This document shows positions 1-12,110 of a stretch of 64,000 nucleotides of DNA, one piece after another. The notes beneath the pieces are model-generated. The model searched no databases. It was not told where the DNA came from and saw only the letters and a program-made list of their open reading frames with translations. This DNA comes from Neoceratodus forsteri (Eukaryota; Chordata; Ceratodontiformes; Ceratodontidae). The DNA lies in NCBI GenBank assembly GCA_016271365.2, contig CM028130.1, forward strand, positions 467,637,501 to 467,701,500, in the 5' to 3' direction. Made by a program: the position numbers and the translations under genes. Positions within the stretch are counted from its first letter, which is position 1, and every line of letters starts with the position of its first letter.

Positions 1-610
1 GATTAAAAAGCAGTGGCCCCTATGCACAAAGTCTACACACGTATACTCCATAGGCAATGTGTAGGCTCCTGTATTTCTACTTTCTGCACAACAGGAGTTC
101 TGTTGGACCCGCACACATTCATTAAAGTGGCCCGTGCCCCTCCTGCACCTGTTCCCCTGTCCATCCGCAGAGCAACAGTATGCACACAAATTAAGTGGGG
201 TTGTGGCTGGGGTGAACCAGAGGTAAGCTGGAACAGAGCATGGCTACATGTCATGTACAACACAACATCCATGCATGGCATGCTGGTGGAGAGGCATGGA
301 CTACGTGGGCAGGAACCCTGCCATACATCTTACACACACCCTTCCACCAACCACAAAGACACTCAGCCTTGCCATCTGTAACCCCCACCCTGCTACCTTC
401 GGGTCTCTGATTATACCATGAGGGTTGGGGGCATGGTGGGGCCACATGGTCAGACTAGTAGGTCTCCATAAGGAATATGTCAGTCCTTTTAGGACTGGCT
501 GTATCCCAAAATCACCTGCTCTGTGTGGAGCAGGATATGAAGTTCACTGGTGGGCAGGTCATCCGATTGCATGGCAGCTGTCAGTCACTGAACCACTCGC
601 CATGCCCTCA

Positions 611-740
611 TGTACCTCCATGCTACTAGACATGTGTGGGGAGGGGAAGTGGATGAGCTACCTAGAAGGCCCCCTTGCACCTCTATGCTGCTAGACGTGT
701 TTGAAGCGGGGCCAAGGATGGGCTGCCTGGCATAGTGCAT
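611..740 (+). repeat. Two-copy 65-bp direct duplication
   Basis: The segment beginning TACCTCCATGCTACTAGAC at 613 recurs with substitutions as CACCTCTATGCTGCTAGAC at 678. Similarity continues for about 50 bp to the matching GAGCTACCT and GGGCTGCCT ends. The offset is 65 bp. It is a small diverged tandem duplication with no coding meaning that I can see. Confidence 0.6.
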
Positions 741-1264
741 AGCACCTGATGTGTGCTGTGCCACATGTGCCTTTGGGATATAAATGGGCCACCATCATGC
801 ACAGGACTCAATGTTACCATTTAGCTATGGTGCATGCAATGTGCTGCTCTGTTTGACCCCTCTTCAGAGAGCACCCATATTGGTTCAAATACTTGAGTAT
901 TGTAAGTTTTGTCTCTTTTATTACAAAAAGTTAGCAAGTTCTTAGCTTAATAGTTGTAGCAAGTGTTCAATTACTTGTCGTTGGGACTGTTCACAAGGGT
1001 GTGCCTCTGAGGTCAGTTTAAGGCCTCACAACTTTTCAGACTACCATTACTAATATGAGTGCAGAAGCCATAAATGGTTTGGTTGCTCTGGTTGAATTCT
1101 CCTAAAGTATACATTTTCTGAGATTATGCCTTATGCATCGGCTGCACCGAATAGCCACCATGTTGTAAACTATGACTGGCCAAAATAAGTGGGTGCATTT
1201 AGTGTGGTACCAATGAGAACTGTATCTCCTCTATCTTTTATTAACTGCAGTTAAATAATATTTT

Positions 1265-1353
1265 TATCCACTGTTACTATGCCTTTCACATTTTGCAGCA
1301 TTGTATTGCTGTATACACTTGAAAACCTCAGTAAAAATAAATAAAAAAAAAAG
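1265..1353 (+). mobile_element. Possible retroposon 3' tail with poly(A)
   Basis: A T-rich stretch is followed by TTGTATTGCTGTATACAC, then an AATAAA-type signal (about 1337-1343) running straight into an A-rich tract ending near 1353. This arrangement resembles the 3' end of an L1-like retrotransposon or processed transcript. No reverse-transcriptase coding sequence is recognisable upstream and I could not identify a target duplication, so the family is a guess. Confidence 0.35.
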
Positions 1354-1844
1354 AATCTCCCACTCATAAATTGATTTTGCAGATGGTGTGGAAGTTAAAA
1401 AGTTCAACAGAGGGATGGGCAGTGAATTTTTTCAACTATGACTCCTATGACTCACTGAACAAGAAAAGGAAGTCTGTGCAAAGAACATTAGGGACCAACT
1501 GGTGTTTCCAGTGAAAGTTTGAGTTTTCACATATCAAGGGTTATATGTTTTCAATAACATTCAGGAGGCATCTCCGATACTGTCCAAGATACAATCATAT
1601 GAACATACGGTGTTATGGGACTTGTGTGCCAGAAACTAGAGATGGAAAACCAAGAACATGTACTTGTTCAGACTGCTTGGCTCAGGCTGGGAAACCTAGG
1701 AGGCCACTTTTCTCTGTAGCTAGTTTGCCCGTGCACCTTAAAGATGATCTGCATTGGCTACTGATGGGTGGAGGAGCACTAATCGAGCAGGGGGACAAAA
1801 TTCCAAACTTCATCCGACTGCCTCAGCATCTTGAAACAGGGACT

Positions 1845-1905
1845 ATGTTTGGAGGGAAACACCAGTGAGATAAATATGTTTGGAGGGAAACACTAGTGAG
1901 GTAAT
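1845..1905 (+). repeat. 31-bp tandem doublet
   Basis: ATGTTTGGAGGGAAACACCA at 1845 is repeated at 1876 with one substitution in that stretch (ACACTA), and the following GTGAGATAA recurs as GTGAGGTAA. The doublet overlaps the end of an unassigned 107-residue open frame, which stops inside the first copy. Confidence 0.7.
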
Positions 1906-2716
1906 GTACACCAAGACTGGAATTCCTGACTGTTCTCCAGGATTCTCATTTTTCTAGAGAAACTTCATATGTTCTCTTAAGAGTTAAACCACTGGGGGGG
2001 AACACAGAGTCCACCCGAGGCAGGGGGAATTTATGGGCTGAATTATCATGAGAGGGATCCAAGGTGCATTGAGGGATCTCAGAGTGATACACAGGGAGTG
2101 AGTTACTAATTAACAGGACGCTGGACTTGTTTTTCTCAACTGTTATGGAAGTCTTTGTTTTAAGAGCCAGCAAGACTTTGGGACTCGGGGCATGTAATAT
2201 TTTGCAAATGCAATGGAGGGTTTTCTCTTGCCCTCTCACAATATGTGGTTATTTGGCTAGAACTATAGGACACTAGTTATAGTCATGAGAGCCTTTTTCC
2301 TTTCCTATTTTTCTGCTCAGGGTGCGCACAGTATATTGGACTATAATCACTGGGAGTACAAAGTGGTTAATTATAGAGTGTGAGCCTCAGCGCAGGGTTT
2401 GCTGTATATGTGCAATGGCCTGTGTTCAATGCATATATACATAAAGATTTGACTGACTTGAGTAGGGGGAAGGAATCTTTTGGTGCAGGCAGGCCTCTGC
2501 TTGCCTAGCACTGTATTTCTGCCAATATTCTGAAGTCCACAGAAGGCTGAAGGGGCTGCTATTTTTTGCCTCAGCCATGGGCTTGGTTGTGAGGATCTGC
2601 CTGGCTAGCCCTTTGCTTTCATGAATTTGGTCACTGATAGAGATGTTGCAAAGTTTACCTTCAGCAGTAAAGTTCTGGTGAAGTTGAGATATTTGCCTTC
2701 ACAAAGAACATTACAG

Positions 2717-2924
2717 GTTGCCCACTTCCCCATCTCATTACTTTGCACTGAGTTTTCCTGGGGAAATGGCACATTTTCAGGTGAAGTTGCAACTTCGTCA
2801 GTGAATTTGCATAACTTCTCTTGAAAAAGTCCCACTTCAACTGCCGAAAACTTCACAAAGTCAGTACTTCACAAAAGTGCCATTTCCCCAGGAAAACTCA
2901 GTGCAAAGTGGCAAAGTGGGCAAC
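2717..2924. repeat. Inverted repeat at the left edge of the minisatellite
   Basis: The left arm (about 2717-2786) and right arm (about 2866-2924) are reverse complements. GTTGCCCACTT at 2717 pairs with AAGTGGGCAAC at 2914. A perfect stretch of about 30 bp, TTTGCACTGAG through GGAAATGGCAC (2742-2772), pairs with 2877-2907. The arms are separated by about 80 bp that itself contains several GAAGTT/AACTTC words. The first minisatellite motif, CAGTACTGAAG, starts within the last bases of the right arm. A fold-back transposon end or a palindromic replication-slippage scar is possible. Its link to the origin of the array is inference. Confidence 0.85.
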
Positions 2925-3000
2925 AGTACTGAAGATGCTTGGTGGCACTGGTGAACAAGAAGACAACAGAGGACAGTACTGAAGGCATTTGGTGGCACTG

Positions 3001-3600
3001 GTGAACAGGAGAACAACAGAGAACAGTACTGAAGGTGCTTGGTGACCCTGGTGAACAGGAGAATAACAGAGGAATGTACTGAAGGTGCTCGGTGGCACTG
3101 CTGAACAGAAGAACAACAGAGGACAATATTGAACGTGCTCAGTGGCACTGATCAGCAGGGGAACAAAAGAGGATAGAACTGAAGGCACTCAGTGGCACTG
3201 GACAGCAAGAGAATAACAGAGGACAGTACTGAAGGCATGCAGTGGCCCTGGCAAGCAGGAGAAAAACAGAGGACAGAACTAAAGATATTCAGTGGCACTG
3301 GTGAACAGGAGAACAACAGAGAACAGTACTGAAGGTGCTTGGTGACCCTGGTGAACAGGAGAATAACAGAGGAATGTACTGAAGGTGCTCGGTGGCACTG
3401 CTGAACAGAAGAACAACAGAGGACAATACTGAACGTGCTCAGTGGCACTGATCAGCAGGGGAACAAAAGAGAATAGAACTGAAGGCACTCAGTGGCACTG
3501 GACAGCAAGAGAATAACAGAGGACAGTACTGAAGGCATGCAGCAGCCCTGGCAAGCAGGAGAAAAACAGAGGACAGAACTAAAGATATTCAGTGGCACTG
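3001..3600. repeat. Two-copy 300-bp higher-order repeat (6 x 50 bp)
   Basis: Bases 3001-3300 and 3301-3600 are almost identical, with only a few differences seen (for example 3130 ATATTG against 3430 ATACTG, and GAGGATAG against GAGAATAG). Neighbouring 50-bp units within each copy differ from one another by far more. The offset of exactly 300 bp shows that six units were duplicated together, recently compared with the age of the single units. Confidence 0.9.
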
Positions 3601-6600
3601 GTGAGCAGGAGAACAACAGAGAACAGTACTAAAGGCACTCAGTGGCACTGGTCAACAGAACAACAGCAGACAGTACTGAAGGCACTCAGCAGTACTAGTG
3701 AGCAGGAGAACAATAGAGAACAATACTGAAGGCGTGCAGTGGCACTGATGAGTAGGAGAACAACAGAGGACAGAATTGAAGGTTTGCAGTGGTACTGGTG
3801 AGCAGGAGAACAACACAGAACAGTACTGAAGGTGGTCATTAGCATTGGTCAGCAAAACAACATAGGACAGTACTGAAGGGGTTCGGTGGCACTGGTGAGC
3901 AGGAGGACAACAGAAGACAGTACTGAAGGTGCACGGTGGTACTGGTTAGAAGAAGAAACACAGAGGATAGTACCGAAGGTGCTTGGAGGCCCTGATCAGC
4001 AAGAGAACAACAAAGGATAGAACTGAAGGAGCTTGGAGGCAGTGATCACCAGGAGAACAACAGAGGACAGTACTGAAGGTACACAGCAGTAATGGTGAGC
4101 AGGAGAACAACAGAAGACAGTACAGAAGGTGATCAGTGGCACTGGTCAGCAGGAGAATAACAGAGGACAGTACTAAAGGCACTCAGCAGTACTGGTGAGC
4201 AGGAGAATAAGACAGGACAGTACTGAAGGTGATCAGTGGCACTGATCAGCAGGGAAATAATGTAGGACAGTATTGAAGGCACTCAGTGGCATTGGACAGC
4301 AGAAGAACATCAGAGGACTGTACTGAAGTTGCTTGGTGGCACTGGTGGGTAGGAACACATTAGAGAGCAGTACTGAAGGTGCTCGGCAGTACTGGTGAGC
4401 AGAAGAACAGCAAAGGACAGTATTGAAGGCACTTGGTGGCACTGGTGAGCAGGAGAACAACAGAGGTCAGTACTGAATTTGCTCAGCGGGTACTGGTGAG
4501 CAGGAAAATAACAGAGGACAGTGCTGAAGGTGCTCAGTTGCACTGGTCAGCAGGAGATTAACAGAGGACAGTACTGATGGTGCTCGTTGCACTGGTCATC
4601 AGGAGAATAACAGAGGACAGTACTGAAGGCACTCAGAGGTACTGGTGAGCAGGAAAATAACAGAAGACAGCACTGAAGGTGGTCGGTGGCACTGATCAGC
4701 AGGAGAACAACAGAAGACAGCACTTAAGGTGCTTAGTGGCACTGGTCAGCAAGAGAATGCCAGAGGACAGTACTGAAGGCACGCAGTGGCACTGGCAAGC
4801 AGGAGAACAACAGAGTACACAACAGAATGTGCTCAATGGCACAGGTCCATAGAAAAACAGAGGAAAGTACTAAAGGCATTCAGTGGCATTGGGTCAACAG
4901 AAGAACAATGGAGGATAGTACTGAAGGCACTTGGTGGCACTGGTGAACAGAAGAACACCAGTGATCAGTACTGAAGGTGCTCAGTGACCCTGGTGAACAG
5001 GAGAATGACAAAGCACAGTACTGAAGGTGCTCAGTGGCACTGGTGAACAGAAGAACAACAGAGGACGGTACTGAAGGTGCTCAGTGGCACTGTTCAGCAA
5101 TAGAATAACAGAGGACAGTACTAAAGGCATGCAGTGTCACTGGTGGATAGGAGAACAACAGATGACAGTACTGAAGGTGCTTGGTAGCACTGCTCAGCAG
5201 AACAACAGAGGGCAGTACTGAAGGCATTCGGTGGCACTGATCAGCAGGGAATAACAAAGGACAGAACTAAAGGCACTCAGTGACACTGGTGAGCAGGAGA
5301 ACAAAAGAGAACAGTATTGAAGGCACTCAGTGGCAGTGGTCTGCAGAACAACAGCGGACAGTATTAAAGGCACTGGGTGGCACTGGTCAGCAGAACAACA
5401 GTGCACAGTACTGAAGATGTGCAGTAGTACTGGTGAGCAGGAGAACAACAGAGGACAGTACTGAAGGTGCTCAGTAGCACTGGTCAGAAGAACAATGGAG
5501 CACAGTACTGAAGCTGTTTGGTGGCACTGGTGAGTAGGAGAACAACAGAAGACAGGACTGAAGGGGCTCAGTGGAACTGGGGAACTAGAGAACAACAGAT
5601 GATAGTACTGAAGGCGCTTGGAGGCCCTGATCAGCAGGAGAACAGCAGAGGATAGACCTGAAGGAGCTCAGTGGCACTAGTGAGCAGGAGAATAGTACTG
5701 AAGGTGTGCAGTGGTACTGGTGAGCAGGAGAACAACAGAGGATAGTACTGCAGGCATTCAGTAGCACTGGTCAGTAGAACAATGGAGGACAGTACTGAAG
5801 GTCTTCGGTGGCACCGGTGAGCAGAACAACAGAAGACAGTGCTGAAGCTGCTTGGTGGCACTAGTGAGCAGAAAAACAACTAAGGATAGTACTGAAGGTG
5901 CTTGGAGGCACTGATCAGCAGGAGAACAACAGAGGACAGTACTGAAGGCGCACAGCGGTACTGGTCAGCAAGAGAATAACAGAGAACAGTACTGAAGGCG
6001 TTTAGTGGCACTGATCATCAGGAGAATAACAGAGGACAGAACTAAAGGCATTCAGTGGCACTGGTGAGCAGGAGAACAACACAGAACAATACTGAAGTCA
6101 CTCGGTGGCACTGGTCAGCAGAACAACAGCATACAGTACTGAAGGCACTCAGTGGTACTGGTGAGCAGGAGAACAACAGAGGAAAGTACTGAAGGTGTGC
6201 AGTGGTACTGGTAAGCAGGAGAACAACACATGACAGTACTGAAGGTGTACAGTGGTACTGGAGAGCAGTAGAACAACAGAGGACAGTACTGAAGGCGCTC
6301 AGTAACACTAGTCAGCAGAACAACAGAGGATAGTACTGAAGGCGTTTGTTGGCACTGGTGAGCAGGAGACCAACAGAAGACAATACTGAATGTACTCGGT
6401 GGCACAGGTGAGCAGGAGAACAACAGAGGGTAGTAATGAAGGTGCTTGAATGCACTTATCAGCAGAAGAACAACAGAGGACAGTACTGAAGGCACACAGT
6501 GGCATTGGTGAGCAGGAGAAAAACAGAAGACAGTATTGAAGGTACTCGGTGTCACTGGTCAACAGGAGAACAACAGAGGACAGTACTGAAGAAGTTCGGT

Positions 6601-9600
6601 GGCACTGATCAGCAGGAGAAGAACATAGGACAGTACTGAAGGCACTCAGCAGTACTGGTGAGCAGAAGAACAGGAGAAGACAGTACTGAAGGTGCTCGGT
6701 GGCGATGGCCAGCAGGAGAACAACAGAGAACAGAACTAGAGGTACTCAGTGGCACTGGTCAGCAGGGGAACAATATAGGACAGTACTGAAAGCACTCGGT
6801 GGCACTGGTCAGCAGGAGAACAACAGAGGAAAGTCCAGCAGGTGCTTGGTGGCACTGGTCAGCAGGAGAACAACAGAGGACAGTACTGAAGGTGTTCAGT
6901 GGCACTGGTGGGTAGGAGAACATTAGAGAGCAGTACTGAAGGTGCTCGGCAGTACTGCTGAGCAGAAGAACAGCAAAGGACAGTTCTGAAGGCACTCGGT
7001 GGTACTGGTGAGCAGAAGAACAGAGGACAGTACTGAAGGTGCTCAGTGGCGCTGGTCAGCAGTAGAACAATAGAGGAAAGTACTGAAGGCACTCAATGGT
7101 ACTGGTGAGCAGGATAACAACAGAGGACATTACTGAAGACGTTCAGTAACAATGGTCAGTAGAACAACAGAGGACAGTACTGAAGGCATTCGGTGGCACT
7201 GGTGAGCAGGAGAACAACAGATGACAGTGCTGAAGCTGCTTGGTGGCACTGGTGAGCAGGAGAACAACCAAAGATAGTACTGAAGGTGCTTGGAGGCACT
7301 GATCAGCAGGAGCACAACAGAGGACAGTACTAAATGTGCACAGCTATACTGGTCAGCGAGAGAATAACAGAGGACAGTACTGAAGCTGTTCAGTGGCACT
7401 GATCAGCAGGAGAACAACAGGGGACAGAACTAAATGAATTCAGTGGCACTGGTGAGCAGGAGAACAGCGGACAGTACTGAAGGCACTCAGTAGTATTGGT
7501 GAGCAGGAGAACAACAGAGGAAAGTACTGAAGGTATGCAGTGGCACTGGTGAGCAGTAGAACAACACAGGACAGTACTGAAGGTGTACAGTGGTACTGGT
7601 GAGCAGTAGAACAACAGAGGACAGTACTGAAGGCGTGCAGTAGCACTGGTCAGCAGAACAGCAGAGGACAGTACTGAAGGCGTTCATTAGCACTGGTGAG
7701 CAGGAGAACAACAGAAGGCAATACTAAATGTACTCGGTGGCACTGGTGAGCAGGAGAACAACAGAGGATAGTACTGAAAGTGCTTTGGAGGCTCTGATCA
7801 GAAGGACAAAAACAGAGGATAGAAATAAAGGTGCTCGGTGGCACTGGTGAGCAGGAGAACAACACAGGATAGTACTGAAGGTGCTTGGAGGCACTGATCA
7901 GCAGAAGAACAACAGAGGACAGTATTGATGACACACAGTGGTACTGTTGAGCAGGAGAAAAACAGAAGACAGTACTGAAGGCGCTTGGTGTCACTGGTCA
8001 GCAGGAGAACAACATAGGACAGTACTGAAGGCACTCGGTGGCACTGGTCAGCAGGAGAACAACAGAGGACAGTACTGAAGGTGTTCGGTGGCAGTGGTGG
8101 GTAGGAGAACATTAGAGAGCAGTACTGAAGGTGCTCGGCAGTACTGCTGAGCAGAAGAACAACAAAGGACAGTTCTGAAGGTACTTGGTTGCACTGGTGA
8201 GCAGGAGAACAACAGAGGACAGTACTGAAGGTGATCAGTGGCACTGATTAGCAGGAGAACAACAGAGGACATTACTGAAGGCGCACAGTGGCACTAATCA
8301 GCAGGAGAACAACAGAGGACAGAACTAAAGGCATTCAGTGGTGCTGGTGAGCAGGAGAACAACAGAGAACAGAACTAAAGGCACTCGGTGGCACAGGTCA
8401 GCAGAACAACAGCGTACAGTAGTGAAGGCACTCAGTGGCACTGGGGAGCAGAAGAACAACAGAGGACAGTACTGAAGGTGTGCAGTGGCACTGGTGGGCA
8501 GGAGAACAACAGAGGACAGTACTGAAGGTGTGCAGTGGTACTTTTGAAGAGGAGAACAACACAGGACAGTACCGAATGTGCTCAGTAGCACTGGTCAGGA
8601 GCAAAACATAGGATAGTACTGAAGGCGTTTGGTGGCACTAGTGAGCAGGAGAACAACAGAAGACATCACAGTAGGTGTTAAGTAGCACTGGTGAGCAGGA
8701 GGAGAACAACAGAGGATAGTACTAAAGGTGCTTGGAGGCCCAGATCTGCAGGAAAACAGCAGAGGATAGAACTGAAGGTGCTCAGTGGCACTGGCCAGCA
8801 GGTGAACAGCAGAGAAAAGTACTGAAGGCACTCAGTGGCACTGGTCAGCAGGGGAACAAAATAGAACAGTACTACAAGCATTCAGTGGCACTGCTCAGCA
8901 GGAGAACAACAGAGGACAGTCCTGTATGTGCTCGGTGGCACTGGTGCATAGGAGAACATTAGAGAACAGTACTGAAGGTGATCGGCAGTACTGGTGAGCA
9001 GAATAACAACTAAGAACAGTACTGAAGGCATTCTGTGGCACCGGTGAGCAGGAGAACAACAGAGGACAGTACTGAAGGTGCTCAGTTGCACTGGTCAGCA
9101 GGAGAGCAACAAAGGACAGTACTGAAAGTGCTCAGCTGCACTGGTCAGCAGAACAAAAGAGAACAGTACTGAAGGCGTCCGGTAGCACTGATCAGCAGAA
9201 GAACAACAGAGGACAGAACTAAAGACATTCAGTTGAACTGGTGAGCAGAAGAATAACAGAGAACTATACTGAAGGCACTCGGTGACACTGGTCAGCAGAA
9301 CAACAGCAGACAGTACTAAAGGCACTCAGTGGTACTGGTGAGCAGGAGAACAACAGAGGACAGTACTGGAAGCACTCAGTAGCACTGGTCAGCAGAACAA
9401 CAGAAGACAGTACTGAAGGCATTTAGTGGCACTGTTGAGCAGGAGAACAGCAGAAGACAGTACTGATGGTGCTTGGTGGCACTGGTGAGCAGGAGAACAA
9501 CAGAGGATAGAACTGAAGGTGCATGGAGGCACTGATCAGCAGGACAATAACAGAGGACAGTACTGAAGGTGCACAGCAGTACTCATGAGCAGAAGAACAA

Positions 9601-11303
9601 CAGAAGAGAGTACTAAAGGCATTCAGCAGTACTGGTGAGCAGGAGAACAAGAGAGGACTGTAATGAATGTGGTTGGTTGCAATGGCCAGCAGGGGGAACA
9701 ACAGAGAACAGTGCTAAAGGCATTCAGCAGTACTGGTGAGGAGAAGAACAAGAGAGGACAGTAGTGAAGGTGCTTGGCACTGGCCAGTAGGAGAACAACA
9801 GAGAACAGTACTGAAGGCACTCAGTGGCAATGGCCAGCAGGGGAAAATCATAGGACAGTACTGAAGGCACTCGGTGGCATTGGTCAGCAGAAGAACAACA
9901 GAGGACAGAACTAAAGGTGTTAGGTGGCTGAAGGTGTTCGGTGGCACTGACCTGCAGCAGAACAACAGAGGACAGAACTAAAGACATTCAGTGGCACTGG
10001 TGAGCAGGAGAACAACAGAGAACAGTACTGAAGGCACTCAGTGGCACTGGTCAGCAGAACAACAGCAGACAGTACTGAAGGCACTCAGCGGATGTGGTGA
10101 GCAGAAGAACAACAGAAGACAGTACTGAAAGTGTGCAGTGGCACTGGTGAACTGGAGAACAACAGGGGACAGTACTGAAGGTGTGCAGTGGTACTGGTGA
10201 GCAGGAGAACAAAAGAGGACAGTAGTGAATGTGCTCAGTAGCACTGGTCAGCAGAACAACAGAAAACAGTGCTGAAGGTGTTCGATGGCACTGGTGAGCA
10301 GGAGAACAATAGAAAACAGTACTGAAGGTGCTCGGTGGCACTGGTGAGAAGAAGAATAACAGAGGATAATATGGAAGGTGTCTGGAGGACCTGATCAGCA
10401 GGAGAACAACAGAGGATAGAATTGAAGGTGCATGGAGGCAGTGATCAGCAGGAGAACAACAGAGGACAATACTGAAGGTGCACAGCAGTACTGGTGAGCA
10501 GAAGAACAACCGAAGACGGTACAGAAGCTGCTCGGTGGCACTGGTCAACAGGAGAACAACAGAGGACAGTACTGAAGGCATTTGGTGGCACTGGTCAGCA
10601 GGGGAACAACAGAGGACAGTACTAAAGGCACTCATCAGTACTGCTGAGCAGGAGAACAAGTGAGGACAGTACTGAAGGTGCTCGGTGGCACTGGCCAGTA
10701 GAAGAACAACAGAGAACAGTACTGAAGGCACTCGGTGGCATTGGTCGGCAGGAGAACAACAGAGAGCAGTACTGCAGGTACCCGGTGACACTGGTCATCA
10801 GGAGAAAAACAGAGAAACAGTACTGAAGGTGTTCTATGCCACTTGTGGGTAGGACCACAGTAGAGAGCAGTACTGAAGGTGCTCAGCAGTACTGGAGAGC
10901 AGATGAACCACAAAGGACAGTACTGTAGGCACTTGGTGGCACTGGTGAGCAGGAGAGCAACAGACAACAGTACTGAAGGTGCTCAGCAGGTACTAGTGAG
11001 CAGGACAACAACAGAGGACAGTGCTGAAATTGCTCAGATGCACTGGTCAGCAGGAGAACAACACAGGACAGAACTTAAGACATTCAGCGGCATTGGGGAG
11101 CAGGAGAACAATACTGAAGGCATTCAGTGGCATTGGTCAGCAGAACAACAGCGGACAGTTCTGAAGGCACTCAGCAGTACTGGTGAGCTGGAGAACAACA
11201 GAAGAAAGTACTGAAGGTGTGCAGTGGCACCGGTGAGCAGGCGAACAACAGAGGACAGTACTGAATGTGTACAGAGGTACTAGTGAGCAGTAGAACAACA
11301 GAG

Positions 11304-11311
11304 AACAGTAC
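11304..11311 (+). repeat. Left 8-bp target-site duplication of hAT copy 1
   Basis: AACAGTAC lies immediately before the terminal TAGGG of the element and is repeated exactly at 13494-13501 after the closing CCCTA. Eight bases is the hAT-superfamily length. The sequence is minisatellite, from the GAGAACAGTACTGAAGG part of the unit. Confidence 0.95.
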
Positions 11312-11326
11312 TAGGGTTGTCAGAAC
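11312..11326 (+). repeat. hAT copy 1 left terminal inverted repeat
   Basis: TAGGGTTGTCAGAAC is an exact reverse complement of 13479-13493 and identical to the termini of the 9.55-kb copy. Confidence 0.95.
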
Positions 11327-11665
11327 CCCTCTGAAGTTCTGGGTTCTAGTTCTAGTCTAGAACATTTTAAAAAGTTCTAGGGTTCTAATCTTTTTTAGAA
11401 CATTTTAGAACTCGAACCCTATTTTTTTAATTGTGCTGTCAAAATGAAGATAATAGTGAAATACATCACGAAACTGTAGGCAAAAACAAATAAATCTGTT
11501 CATGAGAAACAGAGAGAGAGATGATCACAGGTGACTTTGACAGTACTAGCTAGGGTTACCTGTGGCTTCTTCTCCTTTGCTAATAGGAAAAAAATAGCCA
11601 CTTACAGGTGCTTACAGGACCGCCAACCCACCCACCTGTATGAGATACCATGTACCTAGTGCCAG

Positions 11666-11960
11666 GTGGCACATGATCACACACTAGGTACAGTGCAGTC
11701 AAATGGATCACAGTAGCACAGATGCAAAATACACCATGCAGCAGTCACAGATATTTTTAAATGAATATCGGATTTATCTCTTCTCTCCAGTCACCTAAAC
11801 ACTTCCTAGGCTTTATTTTATTTGCAAAATACCACACCCTTACTAATCAGTGGCACACGCACACACTGGGTATAGTCTGTGAAGTTCCAGACACCACATC
11901 AAATATGACAAGAAGAATACCACACATATATTTTAAAATGAAGGATTTGTCTTACCCTGT
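11666..11960 (+). repeat. Weak imperfect duplication inside hAT copy 1
   Basis: GGCACATGATCACACACTAG at 11668 resembles TGGCACACGCACACACTGGG at 11851. The later segments around 11755 (TTTTTAAATGAATATCGGAT) and 11930 (ATTTTAAAATGAAGGATTTG) resemble each other at a similar spacing of about 180 bp. The copies are strongly diverged, so this is tentative. Confidence 0.35.
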
Positions 11961-12023
11961 CCTGGTATGGTATGACCATTATCTGATTCAACAATCTGTT
12001 GTCACCCTACGTGCCCTAGTTCT

Positions 12024-12110
12024 CACATCTGTGCCTTCTCTGTGCCCCAGAAGATCTCACATTTCTGCCCCTTCAAGCCCCAGCTCTCACATATCTGCCC
12101 CCCACCTGTT
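12024..12110 (+). repeat. About 30-bp imperfect tandem repeat, three copies
   Basis: TCTCACATCTGTGCC at 12024, TCTCACATTTCTGCCCC near 12055 and TCTCACATATCTGCCCC near 12086 recur at about 30-32 bp spacing, separated by CCCCAGA/CCCCAGC linkers. It is a short local expansion inside the non-coding interior of hAT copy 1. Confidence 0.6.

Larger units (their letters stand above)
1..2716. other. Unassigned left flank, no recognised gene
   Basis: This stretch holds only short open frames, the longest about 122 residues, and none has a domain I recognise. The frame at 1545-1868 (107 residues) has several cysteines but matches no family I know. A TATA-like ATATAAAT lies near 778, but nothing downstream supports a promoter. 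Small internal duplications and a possible retroposon tail are listed separately. It is probably ordinary intergenic or old transposon-derived DNA. A spliced exon hidden here cannot be excluded by eye. Confidence 0.6.
2922..11311. repeat. 50-bp minisatellite array, block 1
   Basis: This is a head-to-tail tandem array of a roughly 50-bp unit, readable on the plus strand as GGACAGTACTGAAGG, then a variable GTGCTC/CACTCA segment, then GTGGCACTGGT, CAGCAGGA and GAACAACAGA. About 168 units fit in this block by length. Units differ mostly by substitutions, and a common variant lacks GGA after CAGCA, giving 47 bp. My consensus has 17 G, 16 A, 10 C and 7 T, so the plus strand is about two-thirds purine. 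The block ends in the target duplication of the first hAT element and resumes in phase after it. Confidence 0.97.

Noticed and set aside
1545..1868. 107-residue Cys-containing frame as a gene
   Set aside because: Isolated, no recognised family, and its 3' end lies in a 31-bp tandem doublet. It remains unassigned rather than called.
10051..10791. 246-residue minus-strand open frame, and similar frames of 100-216 residues throughout the array
   Set aside because: They are translations of the 50-bp repeat in rotating frames with a 50-residue period, start and stop at random repeat variants, and have no flanking gene signals.
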